The notes beneath the pieces are model-generated. The model ran no database searches and was not told where the DNA came from. It was given only the letters and a program-made list of their open reading frames with translations. Made by a program: the position numbers and the translations under genes. Below are positions 44,791 to 52,788 of a stretch of 64,000 nucleotides of DNA, piece after piece; the stretch's first letter is position 1; the number at the start of each line of letters is the position of its first letter. This DNA comes from Pseudomonas sp. RIT288 (GTDB taxonomy: Bacteria; Pseudomonadota; Gammaproteobacteria; Pseudomonadales; Pseudomonadaceae), in the NCBI RefSeq assembly GCF_000631985.1, contig NZ_JFYN01000043.1, forward strand, positions 1 to 64,000. The letters are read 5' to 3'.

Positions 44791-45753
44791 TCACGCCTGC
44801 GCGGGCTCGCGCTCCGCCAGCTCTTCGAGCAGGTCGGCTGACGGCACAAAGAACAGACCCCCGGTGACCGCCGTGCTGAAGTCCAGCAAACGGTCGTAGT
44901 TGCCGACGGGGTTGCCGACAAACATGTTCTCCAGCATCTGCTCGATCGGTTCCGGCGAGCGCGCGTAACCAATGAAATAGGTGCCGAATTCACCAGCCCC
45001 CGGGCGGCCGAACGGCATGTTGTCGCGCAGGATCTTCTGCTCCTGGCCGTCTTTGGTGATGGTGGTCAGGGCGCTGTGGGAATTGCTCGGCTTCACTTCT
45101 TCACCGAGTTCGATGTCGGCCAGCTTGGTGCGGCCGATCACCTTCTCCTGAGCCTCGACGCTCAACGCATTCCACGCCTCCATCTTGTGCAGGTACTTCT
45201 GCACCAGCACATAACTGCCGGATTCGAACGCCGGATCTTCATTACCGATCAGGGTGAAGTGGTCAGCCTTGCGTCCCACCGGATTCTCGGTGCCATCGAC
45301 GAAACCGATGATGCTGCGCATGTCGAAGTAGCGGAAACCCTGCACCTCATCCACTACGGTGATCGCGCCATTGAGTGCACTGCACAACTGGGTCGCCAGT
45401 TCGAAACACAGATCCATCTGGTCGGCACGGATGTGCAGCAGGATGTCCCCCGGAGTCGCCACCGCGCGGCGGCCCTCGACGCCGAACTCCCGGAACGGAT
45501 GCAGCGACGCCGGGCGAGGGCTGCCGAACAGGGCGTCCCAGGCGCTGGCGCTGAAGCCGCAGACACACGACAGATTGCCATTGGGCACGCGTTTGCCGAC
45601 CGAGCGGGTAAGGGCGGCGATGTCGCCGCACCAGCCGCGCACTTGACTGGCGGCGTCGATCCCGGGCAGCAGCGTGGCGACGATAAAGATCGCGCTGCTG
45701 GTGATCGGGTTGCAGATGGCTTGCGGTTCCGGAGCGAGCTGATCCGTAGGCAT
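44791..45753 (-). CDS. Dyp-type peroxidase
   Basis: 320 aa from ATG 45753 (MPTDQLAPEPQAICNPITSS). The GxxDG motif is GFVDGTENP (about residue 148), the proximal His lies in SNSHSALTTI, and GTYFIGYARSPEPIEQ forms the other face of the haem pocket. This is the B-type, YfeX-like branch that oxidises phenolic dyes and porphyrinogens with H2O2. There is no Tat signal, so it is cytoplasmic, or would be carried in an encapsulin, though no encapsulin gene is adjacent. It is convergent with rlhA. Confidence 0.92.
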   Translation of the reverse strand: MPTDQLAPEPQAICNPITSSAIFIVATLLPGIDAASQVRGWCGDIAALTRSVGKRVPNGNLSCVCGFSASAWDALFGSPRPASLHPFREFGVEGRRAVATPGDILLHIRADQMDLCFELATQLCSALNGAITVVDEVQGFRYFDMRSIIGFVDGTENPVGRKADHFTLIGNEDPAFESGSYVLVQKYLHKMEAWNALSVEAQEKVIGRTKLADIELGEEVKPSNSHSALTTITKDGQEQKILRDNMPFGRPGAGEFGTYFIGYARSPEPIEQMLENMFVGNPVGNYDRLLDFSTAVTGGLFFVPSADLLEELAEREPAQA

Positions 45754-45884
45754 ATTGGGTAGTCCTGAAACAGTTGCATGAGCGGTCAGATAGACAGGCA
45801 TGACCTTAGCAGAATCGCCGTGAAATTATTGCTGAGCGTGGCGGGTGGAGAGAGTGGGTCGGGATCCCGCCATCGGAATGCGAT

Positions 45885-46007
45885 TGCGCAAGAAGTTGCG
45901 CAGTTGACGTTCGATCCGTGCCATGCAGGAAGGATGCTGAAGCTCTAGGCTGCACCTTACAGCCAAGTGCGCAAGAAGTTGCGCAGTACTGCGCAACTTC
46001 TTGCGCA
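45885..46007 (+). promoter_or_regulatory. Triple inverted-repeat activator module upstream of rhs2
   Basis: Three 18-bp sites are present: TGCGCAAGAAGTTGCGCA (45885-45902), the same at 45968-45985, and its inverse TGCGCAACTTCTTGCGCA (45990-46007). The last two make a perfect 44-bp palindrome (45966-46009). The spacing of 83 and 22 bp, then 103 bp to the -24 element, equals that before hcp. The spacer ends in CTCTAG and CAGCCAAGTGCGC at both loci, showing common descent. Confidence 0.82.
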
Positions 46008-46092
46008 CTTTGAGCCAGTCTGGCGCGGTGTGAGGCTGACTGCTTCTACCGATCGGGCTCAAGTTCTTGATAACTAATGGCCATATGATGGC

Positions 46093-46108
46093 TGGCACGA
46101 CTTTTGGT
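46093..46108 (+). promoter_or_regulatory. Sigma-54-like promoter of rhs2
   Basis: TGGCACG-ACTT-TTGGT has a perfect -24 part; the -12 part has G in place of C. It lies 54 bp before the rhs2 start codon and 103 bp after the last inverted-repeat site, matching the hcp promoter geometry. Confidence 0.7.
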
Positions 46109-46161
46109 TGTTTTTTGCGCACTGGCGTCCCTATGGACTGCCTCGTACGAGGAACAATGGA

Positions 46162-49100
46162 ATGTTCGCATCGACCGAGAGCGCCACACCCGATCTGTCT
46201 CAGCCGCAAGTCGCGGTGGTTCCACTGAATCTGATTCAGGTCGAAGATGTCGGGCGCAGCGCCGCCCGGTTCGATGCCTGGCTCAGGGCAAACAGCGGCG
46301 ATCAAGTGACGCTCGAGCGCATCAAGACGCAGGCCGGTGCACTGCCCACCGCCGGCAACATCATGGCGCTTGTCGATGTCTTGAACGACATCACCGGACT
46401 CTGCGACAACTCAAGACGCGAGCCTCTGGACTGGGTCAGTCTGGGTATCAACCTGATTGGAATCCTGCCCGCGCCGCCAAACATGGCAGCTGCACGCATG
46501 AGCTTGCGTCCGACGCTGTTTCTGGTGCGCCAGACGCTGAGCCAGGGTGGCAAACAAGTGCTCGGCGATTCGCTGATTGAAACCATCATTGGCCATTTGA
46601 ACGCCGATATCGTAGGCACTCTGGATGATTTCGTGACGCAGGCTCAGGCCCGACTCCCGGAGATTATCGACGCCGCGGCCAGCCTGGGCACGAGCGTCGT
46701 CAACGAAATCGCCACTGGCATGGAGGGCGCCGGTAACGCTGCACTCGATGGCAAGCCTTTCCAGCACCAGGCCGGGGTGCCGGTCGAGGCGTTCTTGCAC
46801 GATCCCAAGGCTACCATCAGCAATATTTTCGCTGCTGTCGCCAATGCCTGCAAAGCGGCCGGTCGAGGCATGGCCAGCAGCGGCACCCCAACCCTGCCTG
46901 CGGCTCAGGTCAGGCAACGGCTTCTCGACACTGTGGCCGCATTGCGGGCATTGGCAACCGAGTTGCACGCGCGGATCACCAGCCTCGGCAACGTCGAGCA
47001 GCCGCACTCCATTGGCGGCCTGCTGCAGGCACTCGCCCAGGCGGTAGAGGCCTGGCGTCAGCGCAATGACCAAGGGCAGGGCGCCAACGTCAAACCGACG
47101 ACCACCAGCCAGGCCAGACACATGGCCGGCGAAGGCGCGCTGGAGGTGCGCAAGGACGAGGTCCCCGCCGATAAACGTCCCAACGAAGAAAAGAACAAGG
47201 TGTTGTGCAGCACCTGTCGTCGGATCAACTTTGCCGTGGGCAGCGAGTCGTTCGATCACACGGACTTCTCGTTACCGGGACCGTTCCCGCTTGAGTGGAC
47301 CCGAACCTATTGCTCCTGCCTCGATGCCTATGATCAAGAGGTGATGGGCGCTCGCTGGATCACCCCGTTCACCACGCGTTTTGATCGTGTCGGCAATCGT
47401 TTGGCGTTTTACGAGGCCGATGGTCGCCAGATCGATTTTCCGCTGCTCAAAGTGGGCACTACACATTACGACCCCATCGAAAAACTGACCCTGGTGCGCA
47501 GTGGCGAGGAGCAGTTGCTGCTCTGTCGTGGTTTCGAACGGCAGGAGAGCTACGTCTGGCAAGGCGAGAGTTTTCAACTGATCAGCATCGTTCTGCGCAA
47601 CGGCGCCGCGATCATGTTGCACTACGAGCATCACCACGGTCAGCGTTCGGTGCTGTCGGATCTGATCACTTATCAGGGCGACATGAGCCAGGTCCACCGG
47701 CACTTGGGCACCCTGATCGATGATCACGGCCGCCTGACCGGCCTCTGGGAAATCGTCGATGGTGTGCCGCAGCGACAACTGTGCGCCTATCAGTACGATG
47801 AACTGGGCGACCTGATCCAGGCGCAAGACGAGAACGGCGAAGCCTGGGCGTATCAATACCAGCACCATCTGGTGACCCGTTACACCGATCGCACTGGCCG
47901 CGGCACCAACCTGCAATGGCAAGGAACGGGCGCCAAAGCCCGAGCGGTCCGCGAATGGGCGGACGATGGCAGCTTCGAAACGCAACTGGAATGGGATCCG
48001 CGGATACGCCTGACACGTGTCACCGACGCACTTGGCAATCAGACCTCGCACTACTGCGACGCCCTCGGCTACACCTATCGCATTCGTTACGCCGATGGAC
48101 GTTCCGAATGGCTGTTTCGCGATGAAGCCAAGAACGTCCTGCGCCATGTTCACGCCGATGGCAGCGTCGATCGCTACTGCTACGATCTGCGTGGCAACCT
48201 GCTCGAACACATTCGCGCCGATGACAGCGTGGCGCATTACGCCTTTGATGATCAGGATCAGTTGATCAAGATCCTTGATGCCGAAGGCGGGTTGTGGCGT
48301 CAAGGTTACGATGATCGCGGCAACCTGGTGGAGGCGATCGACCCGCTGGGGAACAAGACCGAGTATGCATATAACCAGGCAGGTCTGCCAACAGGCATAA
48401 AAGCAGCCAATGGCAGCGAGAAATCGCTAGCCTGCAACGACGCAGGGCAATTGCTGGAGTACGTCGACTGTTCAGGCAAGAAGAGCGCCTGGGCGTATGA
48501 CGAGCGTGGGCAAATGGTCTGCTTTACCGATGCGGCAGGGCAGAGCACCGAGTACCAATACCGCAGCGGCCAAGTCGTGTCGGTCAAGCATCCGGACAAG
48601 AGCGAGGAGCGCTTCGAATATGACGCCGAAGGGCGATTGCTTGCTTACTCCGATGGTCTCGATCGTTGCACGACCTGGTCCTATAACGCTGCCGGGATGA
48701 TTGCCGAGCGCGTGGATGCCTGTGAGCAGACCTTGCGCTATCGCTGGGACCGACTCGGTCAGTTGATCGCGCTGGAAAATGAAAATCAGAGTGCGGCACG
48801 CTTTCAGTTCGATGGTATGGGCCGATTGCTGGAAGAGCGCGGATTCGACGGACGGGTTACCCGCTATCAGTACGATGTGCAAAGTGGCCAGCTGGCCTGT
48901 GTGATCAACGGCGAACATCGGCGTTCGCCGCGCTTCGATGCAATGGGGCGCCTGATCGAGACTGTCGTCAGTCTGTCAGGGCATTCCCAAAGTGAAATGT
49001 TTACCTACGACGGCAATGGCAACCTCACGCAGGCCAGCAATGCTGACAGTCGACTGCAATGGTTCTTCGATCCGGCCGGCAACCTGTTGCGCGAGCATCA

Positions 49101-50856
49101 ACACTACCTGGGCCTGGAACAACCGATTGTCGCAGTCTGGCAGCATGAATACGACGAGCTCAACCAACGGTGTGCGACTGTCCGCCCGGATGGTCATCGG
49201 GTCAGTTGGCTGACGTACGGCAGCGGCCATCTGTTGGCGCTGCGTCTCGACCAGCACGACCTGATCCGTTACGAGCGCGATGACCTGCACCGCGAAATTG
49301 CAAGGCACCAAGGCAATCAACTGTTGCAAACGCAACAGTGGGATGCGCTCGGTCGACTCCAGGAGCAACTGCTGGGTCGTAACGATGGCATGTCAACGCT
49401 GCTCAAACGTAGTTATCAATATGATGAGGCTGGTCAGCTCACCGACATCAACGATAGCCGTCGCGGTCACATCGGCTATCGCTACGATCCGGTCGAGCGG
49501 CTGCTGGCGGCCACGACCCGGCAAGGTGAGGAGATCTTTGCCTTCGACCCGGCGAGCAACCTGCTGGATGACACCACGAACGAGACTCGTCGGCCACTGG
49601 ATCAGACCCCCATGCGCAGAAAGTGGGTCGACAACGTGCTGCGAGAGCAGGCCGGCACTCGCTATCATTACGACGAGCGCGGCAACCTGACAGAGCGTAT
49701 CGAGGACGGCAACCGCAGCCAGTTTCAATGGGATCTTTTCGATCGGCTGGTGCACTTCGAAGACCAGCGCCTGACCGTTGATTTTGCCTATGACGCGATG
49801 GGACGGCGGCTTTACAAAAGGTCCAGCGCACACTTCAAACCGCATTCACAGGCCGGCTCGCAATGGAACCGCAGCGAACAGGCCCGGGCACAACGCGAGC
49901 ATCACTGCGGTTTCACCTTGTACGGATGGGACGGCGACCACCTGGCCTGGGAAAGCAGTCCGGCCGAGCAGGATGGGGCGGTGGGTCGCACCGTTCATTA
50001 TCTCTATGAGCCGGACAGTTTTGTGCCGTTGGTACAGGCGATTTGCAATGCCCCCATCGATTTATCTGCCCCTTCGGACTACGGTGAAGACTACAGCCTT
50101 GAGGACGATCCTCAATGGCGCCGTCAACCCGCAGCATCGGCTTTCGATGCGGTTCTCTGGTACCAGTGTGACCATCTGGGTACACCTCAGGAGCTGACGG
50201 ACGCTGCAGGCAATCTGGCCTGGAGCGCGAATTACAAGGCTTGGGGGCAAATACAGGAGCAGCGCTCGGAATGGGCGCAGCAGTTGGGTGTAGACAACCC
50301 GATACGGTTTCAAGGGCAGTATCACGACCATGAGACCGGGCTGCATTACAACCGGTATCGATACTATGATCCGGCGGTTGGGCGGTTTATCAGCAAAGAT
50401 CCGATTGGTTATGCCGGAGGGTTGAATCTTTATCAGTATGCTCGCAACCCGATACTCTGGGTCGATCCGCTTGGGTGGGTCCCGACGCCGCTGACAGCCG
50501 GTGGTTATATCGTTTATGGGCTTTTCAGAGGCAGCCAGAAAATTCCCTTCTATGTCGGTTTGACCAAGCAACCTGCAGTACTGCGCGAGGCTCAGCATGC
50601 CAAGTCTTTTGTCAATGGTGTAAGCCGTTTGGGAACGGCGAGCCTGAAGGTTTTAGAGCCAAATCTGAATTACTCGCAGTCAAAAGGGTACGAGCAATAT
50701 TTCATTGAGAAATTCAAAACGCTGACGGGATGGCCGGGTAATCGAATCAACGCGATTAACATGCGACGAAAAGATCCCAGATCCCAATCCCATGTTGCCT
50801 GGTACGAAAAAATCAAAAAAGCCGATTCGTGTAAAAGCGATGAGACTAAGGACTAA
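46162..50856 (+). CDS. RHS-repeat toxin 2, GIY-YIG-like tip
   Basis: About 1564 aa from ATG 46162 (GAGGAAC upstream). The N-terminal ~360 aa and the RHS core are close to those of toxin 1 (shared TDFSLPGPFP, QGEYHDHE-like and DPIGYAGGLNLYQYARNP). After DPLGW (about 1434) the tip is unrelated to toxin 1: GYIVYGLFRGSQKIPFYVGLT fits a GIY-YIG core, with a following Arg (VLREAQHAK) and Glu (KGYEQYFIEKF) at plausible active-site positions. A nuclease toxin is inferred. There is no vgrG, PAAR or hcp beside it, so it must use spike parts made elsewhere, likely the locus 15 kb away. Confidence 0.9.
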   Translation: MFASTESATPDLSQPQVAVVPLNLIQVEDVGRSAARFDAWLRANSGDQVTLERIKTQAGALPTAGNIMALVDVLNDITGLCDNSRREPLDWVSLGINLIGILPAPPNMAAARMSLRPTLFLVRQTLSQGGKQVLGDSLIETIIGHLNADIVGTLDDFVTQAQARLPEIIDAAASLGTSVVNEIATGMEGAGNAALDGKPFQHQAGVPVEAFLHDPKATISNIFAAVANACKAAGRGMASSGTPTLPAAQVRQRLLDTVAALRALATELHARITSLGNVEQPHSIGGLLQALAQAVEAWRQRNDQGQGANVKPTTTSQARHMAGEGALEVRKDEVPADKRPNEEKNKVLCSTCRRINFAVGSESFDHTDFSLPGPFPLEWTRTYCSCLDAYDQEVMGARWITPFTTRFDRVGNRLAFYEADGRQIDFPLLKVGTTHYDPIEKLTLVRSGEEQLLLCRGFERQESYVWQGESFQLISIVLRNGAAIMLHYEHHHGQRSVLSDLITYQGDMSQVHRHLGTLIDDHGRLTGLWEIVDGVPQRQLCAYQYDELGDLIQAQDENGEAWAYQYQHHLVTRYTDRTGRGTNLQWQGTGAKARAVREWADDGSFETQLEWDPRIRLTRVTDALGNQTSHYCDALGYTYRIRYADGRSEWLFRDEAKNVLRHVHADGSVDRYCYDLRGNLLEHIRADDSVAHYAFDDQDQLIKILDAEGGLWRQGYDDRGNLVEAIDPLGNKTEYAYNQAGLPTGIKAANGSEKSLACNDAGQLLEYVDCSGKKSAWAYDERGQMVCFTDAAGQSTEYQYRSGQVVSVKHPDKSEERFEYDAEGRLLAYSDGLDRCTTWSYNAAGMIAERVDACEQTLRYRWDRLGQLIALENENQSAARFQFDGMGRLLEERGFDGRVTRYQYDVQSGQLACVINGEHRRSPRFDAMGRLIETVVSLSGHSQSEMFTYDGNGNLTQASNADSRLQWFFDPAGNLLREHQHYLGLEQPIVAVWQHEYDELNQRCATVRPDGHRVSWLTYGSGHLLALRLDQHDLIRYERDDLHREIARHQGNQLLQTQQWDALGRLQEQLLGRNDGMSTLLKRSYQYDEAGQLTDINDSRRGHIGYRYDPVERLLAATTRQGEEIFAFDPASNLLDDTTNETRRPLDQTPMRRKWVDNVLREQAGTRYHYDERGNLTERIEDGNRSQFQWDLFDRLVHFEDQRLTVDFAYDAMGRRLYKRSSAHFKPHSQAGSQWNRSEQARAQREHHCGFTLYGWDGDHLAWESSPAEQDGAVGRTVHYLYEPDSFVPLVQAICNAPIDLSAPSDYGEDYSLEDDPQWRRQPAASAFDAVLWYQCDHLGTPQELTDAAGNLAWSANYKAWGQIQEQRSEWAQQLGVDNPIRFQGQYHDHETGLHYNRYRYYDPAVGRFISKDPIGYAGGLNLYQYARNPILWVDPLGWVPTPLTAGGYIVYGLFRGSQKIPFYVGLTKQPAVLREAQHAKSFVNGVSRLGTASLKVLEPNLNYSQSKGYEQYFIEKFKTLTGWPGNRINAINMRRKDPRSQSHVAWYEKIKKADSCKSDETKD

Positions 50857-50862
50857 AGAACC

Positions 50863-51465
50863 GTGAAGATGCTAGGTAAGAATGCCAGACCTGGAGACTT
50901 GTTTTACATTCCGGCATGCCGGGAAACGGACCAACAAGGTTTTGTGATTGCCCGTCTTATCGAAAATGTGCCGGGCAATCTGGGCTACCTGGTTGAGGTT
51001 TTCGAAAATTTTTACGTGACACTACCGAGCTCCCGCGAAGATGTAGACATCCGGAACCGCCTGTTCAAACCGGTGTTGTGTTCCTTCAGATTTTCGGAGG
51101 TTCCCAAGTGGCGAGTACTTTTTTCGGACCCGGATTACGACAGGACCCAATCCGGGTATGACGCGATCAAGTTTTTATTTCATTCAAGCCTTTGGGTAGG
51201 CGGGAAAGAAATAGCCAAGTCGCAATTGGGCGGCAGTCTTTCCCGTATTGAGGAAGCTGTTTGCTGGCGCACGCTTCATCTGATTTTCAGGGTAAACGCG
51301 CACTTGGCCGGAGTGTTGGGTGCAGATGAGCCCTACGATCATGACCGGTTACCCAGCGACCTCAGAGAGGACAACCCGGCTGCCATCGCTCGTGTGATTT
51401 CCCTCGCCCAAGCGATGGATGAGAAGTTCAAGGTATGGGCCGCCGAGACTAAAAAGAAAAGGTAG
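50863..51465 (+). CDS. Imm26-like immunity protein
   Basis: About 200 aa from GTG 50863; ATG 50869 is an alternative. The N-terminal segment RPGDLFYIPACRETDQQGFV resembles the GDxFxIPL...G.GRV start of Imm26-type immunity proteins. The rest is not recognised. It starts 6 bp after the rhs2 stop, in the same direction, and is clearly AT-richer than the core, as expected for an antidote exchanged along with its toxin tip. Assignment as immunity to the GIY-YIG-like tip rests mainly on position. Confidence 0.7.
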   Translation: MKMLGKNARPGDLFYIPACRETDQQGFVIARLIENVPGNLGYLVEVFENFYVTLPSSREDVDIRNRLFKPVLCSFRFSEVPKWRVLFSDPDYDRTQSGYDAIKFLFHSSLWVGGKEIAKSQLGGSLSRIEEAVCWRTLHLIFRVNAHLAGVLGADEPYDHDRLPSDLREDNPAAIARVISLAQAMDEKFKVWAAETKKKR

Positions 51466-51514
51466 GCGACGGTCATCTCAGGTTTCCAGCGCCGACGTCG
51501 GCATGTATTCAAGC

Positions 51515-52786
51515 TCAGAACCGATCCAGTTCATAAGCCGCAAGCGCCGGTAGCTCATGTCCCGGGACAGCTACCGGTGACGCCAGCCGGGCAATCATCT
51601 GCGCAGTCACCGCCGCCTGCGTCAGCCCCAAATGCTGATGCCCAAACGCGAGCAGCACCTTGCCGTCGCAGACCTTGTCGATGATCGGCAGCGAGTCCGG
51701 CAGCGACGGACGAAAACCCATCCACGGCGTCGCGTCCTCCACATTCAAATCATGGCGGAGCAAGCCCTTGCTCAAGCGATGCAATTGCCAGGCGCGCTCC
51801 ATGAACGGCGGGCGCTGCAGGCCGGCGAACTCCACCGTACCGGCCAGGCGCAGGCCGCTGGTCATTGGCGTCATGATGAACTTGCGCTCCAGCGAGGTGA
51901 CGGCGAACGGCAGGCGTCCGTGCTCGTGCGGCAACATCAGGTGATAGCCGCGCTCGGTGTCCAGTGGCACGCGTTTACCGGTCAGCGCCGTGGTGAGCTT
52001 CGCCGAATGTGCGCCACAGGCGATCAGCACCTGCCGCGCGGTGAAACGCCCCTGATCGGTGAGCAACGACACGCCATGCTCCTGCAACTGGCCACCCCGA
52101 ACTTCCTGCTGGAGGAACTGCACGCCGGCCGTTTTGGCAGCGCTCACCAGTTCACACACCACCTGATACGGGTCGAGAAAATGCCCGGTGCGCGGGTAGA
52201 ACAATCCGCCCTGAATCTGTTCGCTGAGCTGCGGCGCGCGCTCCCTTACGGCGTTGGCCGACCACAAATCCACCGGCACCTGCTGTTGACGCATGCGCGC
52301 CTGCAAGGCTTCGATGGCTGGCCGCGACTCGGCGCGCTCGAACACCAGCAGCGAGCCGTCCTCCTTGAGCAGGTCGGGGCGGGCGATGCTGTGCAGCAAG
52401 CGCTGCCACGCGTCGAGGCTGCTTTCGTTGAGCGCACGCAGGCCGGCCACGGTGCGCTGAAACGGCGCCGGGCGCAGGTTCAGCAGCAATCGGCTGAACC
52501 ACGGCACGGCGCGTGGCAGGTACTTCCAGTCCAGGCGCAGCGGTCCCATCGGGTCCATCAGCATCGCCGGCAGGCGCATGAGGATCGACGCGTCGGCAAT
52601 CGGAAACACCTGCTCGGTGGCCAGGTGCCCGGCGTTGCCGAACGAGGCGCCATGACCGGGCGGTTGCTTGTCGATGACCACCACCCGTTTACCCTGACGT
52701 GCCAGTAGCAGGGCGCAGGCGACACCGATGATGCCGGCGCCGATCACCGCGATATCGGCGTTGTCCGCTGTGAGGTTGTCGGGCAT
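51515..52786 (-). CDS. FAD-dependent D-amino-acid/D-hydroxyproline dehydrogenase
   Basis: 423 aa from ATG 52786 (MPDNLTADNADIAVIGAGII). The FAD-binding motif GAGIIGVACALLLARQG and the DAO-family closing motif GHQHLGLTQAAVTAQMIARL are present. In trans-4-hydroxy-L-proline catabolism such an enzyme oxidises cis-4-hydroxy-D-proline to pyrroline-4-hydroxy-2-carboxylate. The surrounding epimerase, deaminase and aldehyde dehydrogenase genes make this role likely; D-amino-acid dehydrogenase (DadA-like) is the fallback. Its start lies 2 bp from the aldehyde dehydrogenase stop, so the genes are tightly linked. Confidence 0.88.
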   Translation of the reverse strand: MPDNLTADNADIAVIGAGIIGVACALLLARQGKRVVVIDKQPPGHGASFGNAGHLATEQVFPIADASILMRLPAMLMDPMGPLRLDWKYLPRAVPWFSRLLLNLRPAPFQRTVAGLRALNESSLDAWQRLLHSIARPDLLKEDGSLLVFERAESRPAIEALQARMRQQQVPVDLWSANAVRERAPQLSEQIQGGLFYPRTGHFLDPYQVVCELVSAAKTAGVQFLQQEVRGGQLQEHGVSLLTDQGRFTARQVLIACGAHSAKLTTALTGKRVPLDTERGYHLMLPHEHGRLPFAVTSLERKFIMTPMTSGLRLAGTVEFAGLQRPPFMERAWQLHRLSKGLLRHDLNVEDATPWMGFRPSLPDSLPIIDKVCDGKVLLAFGHQHLGLTQAAVTAQMIARLASPVAVPGHELPALAAYELDRF

Positions 52787-52788
52787 GT

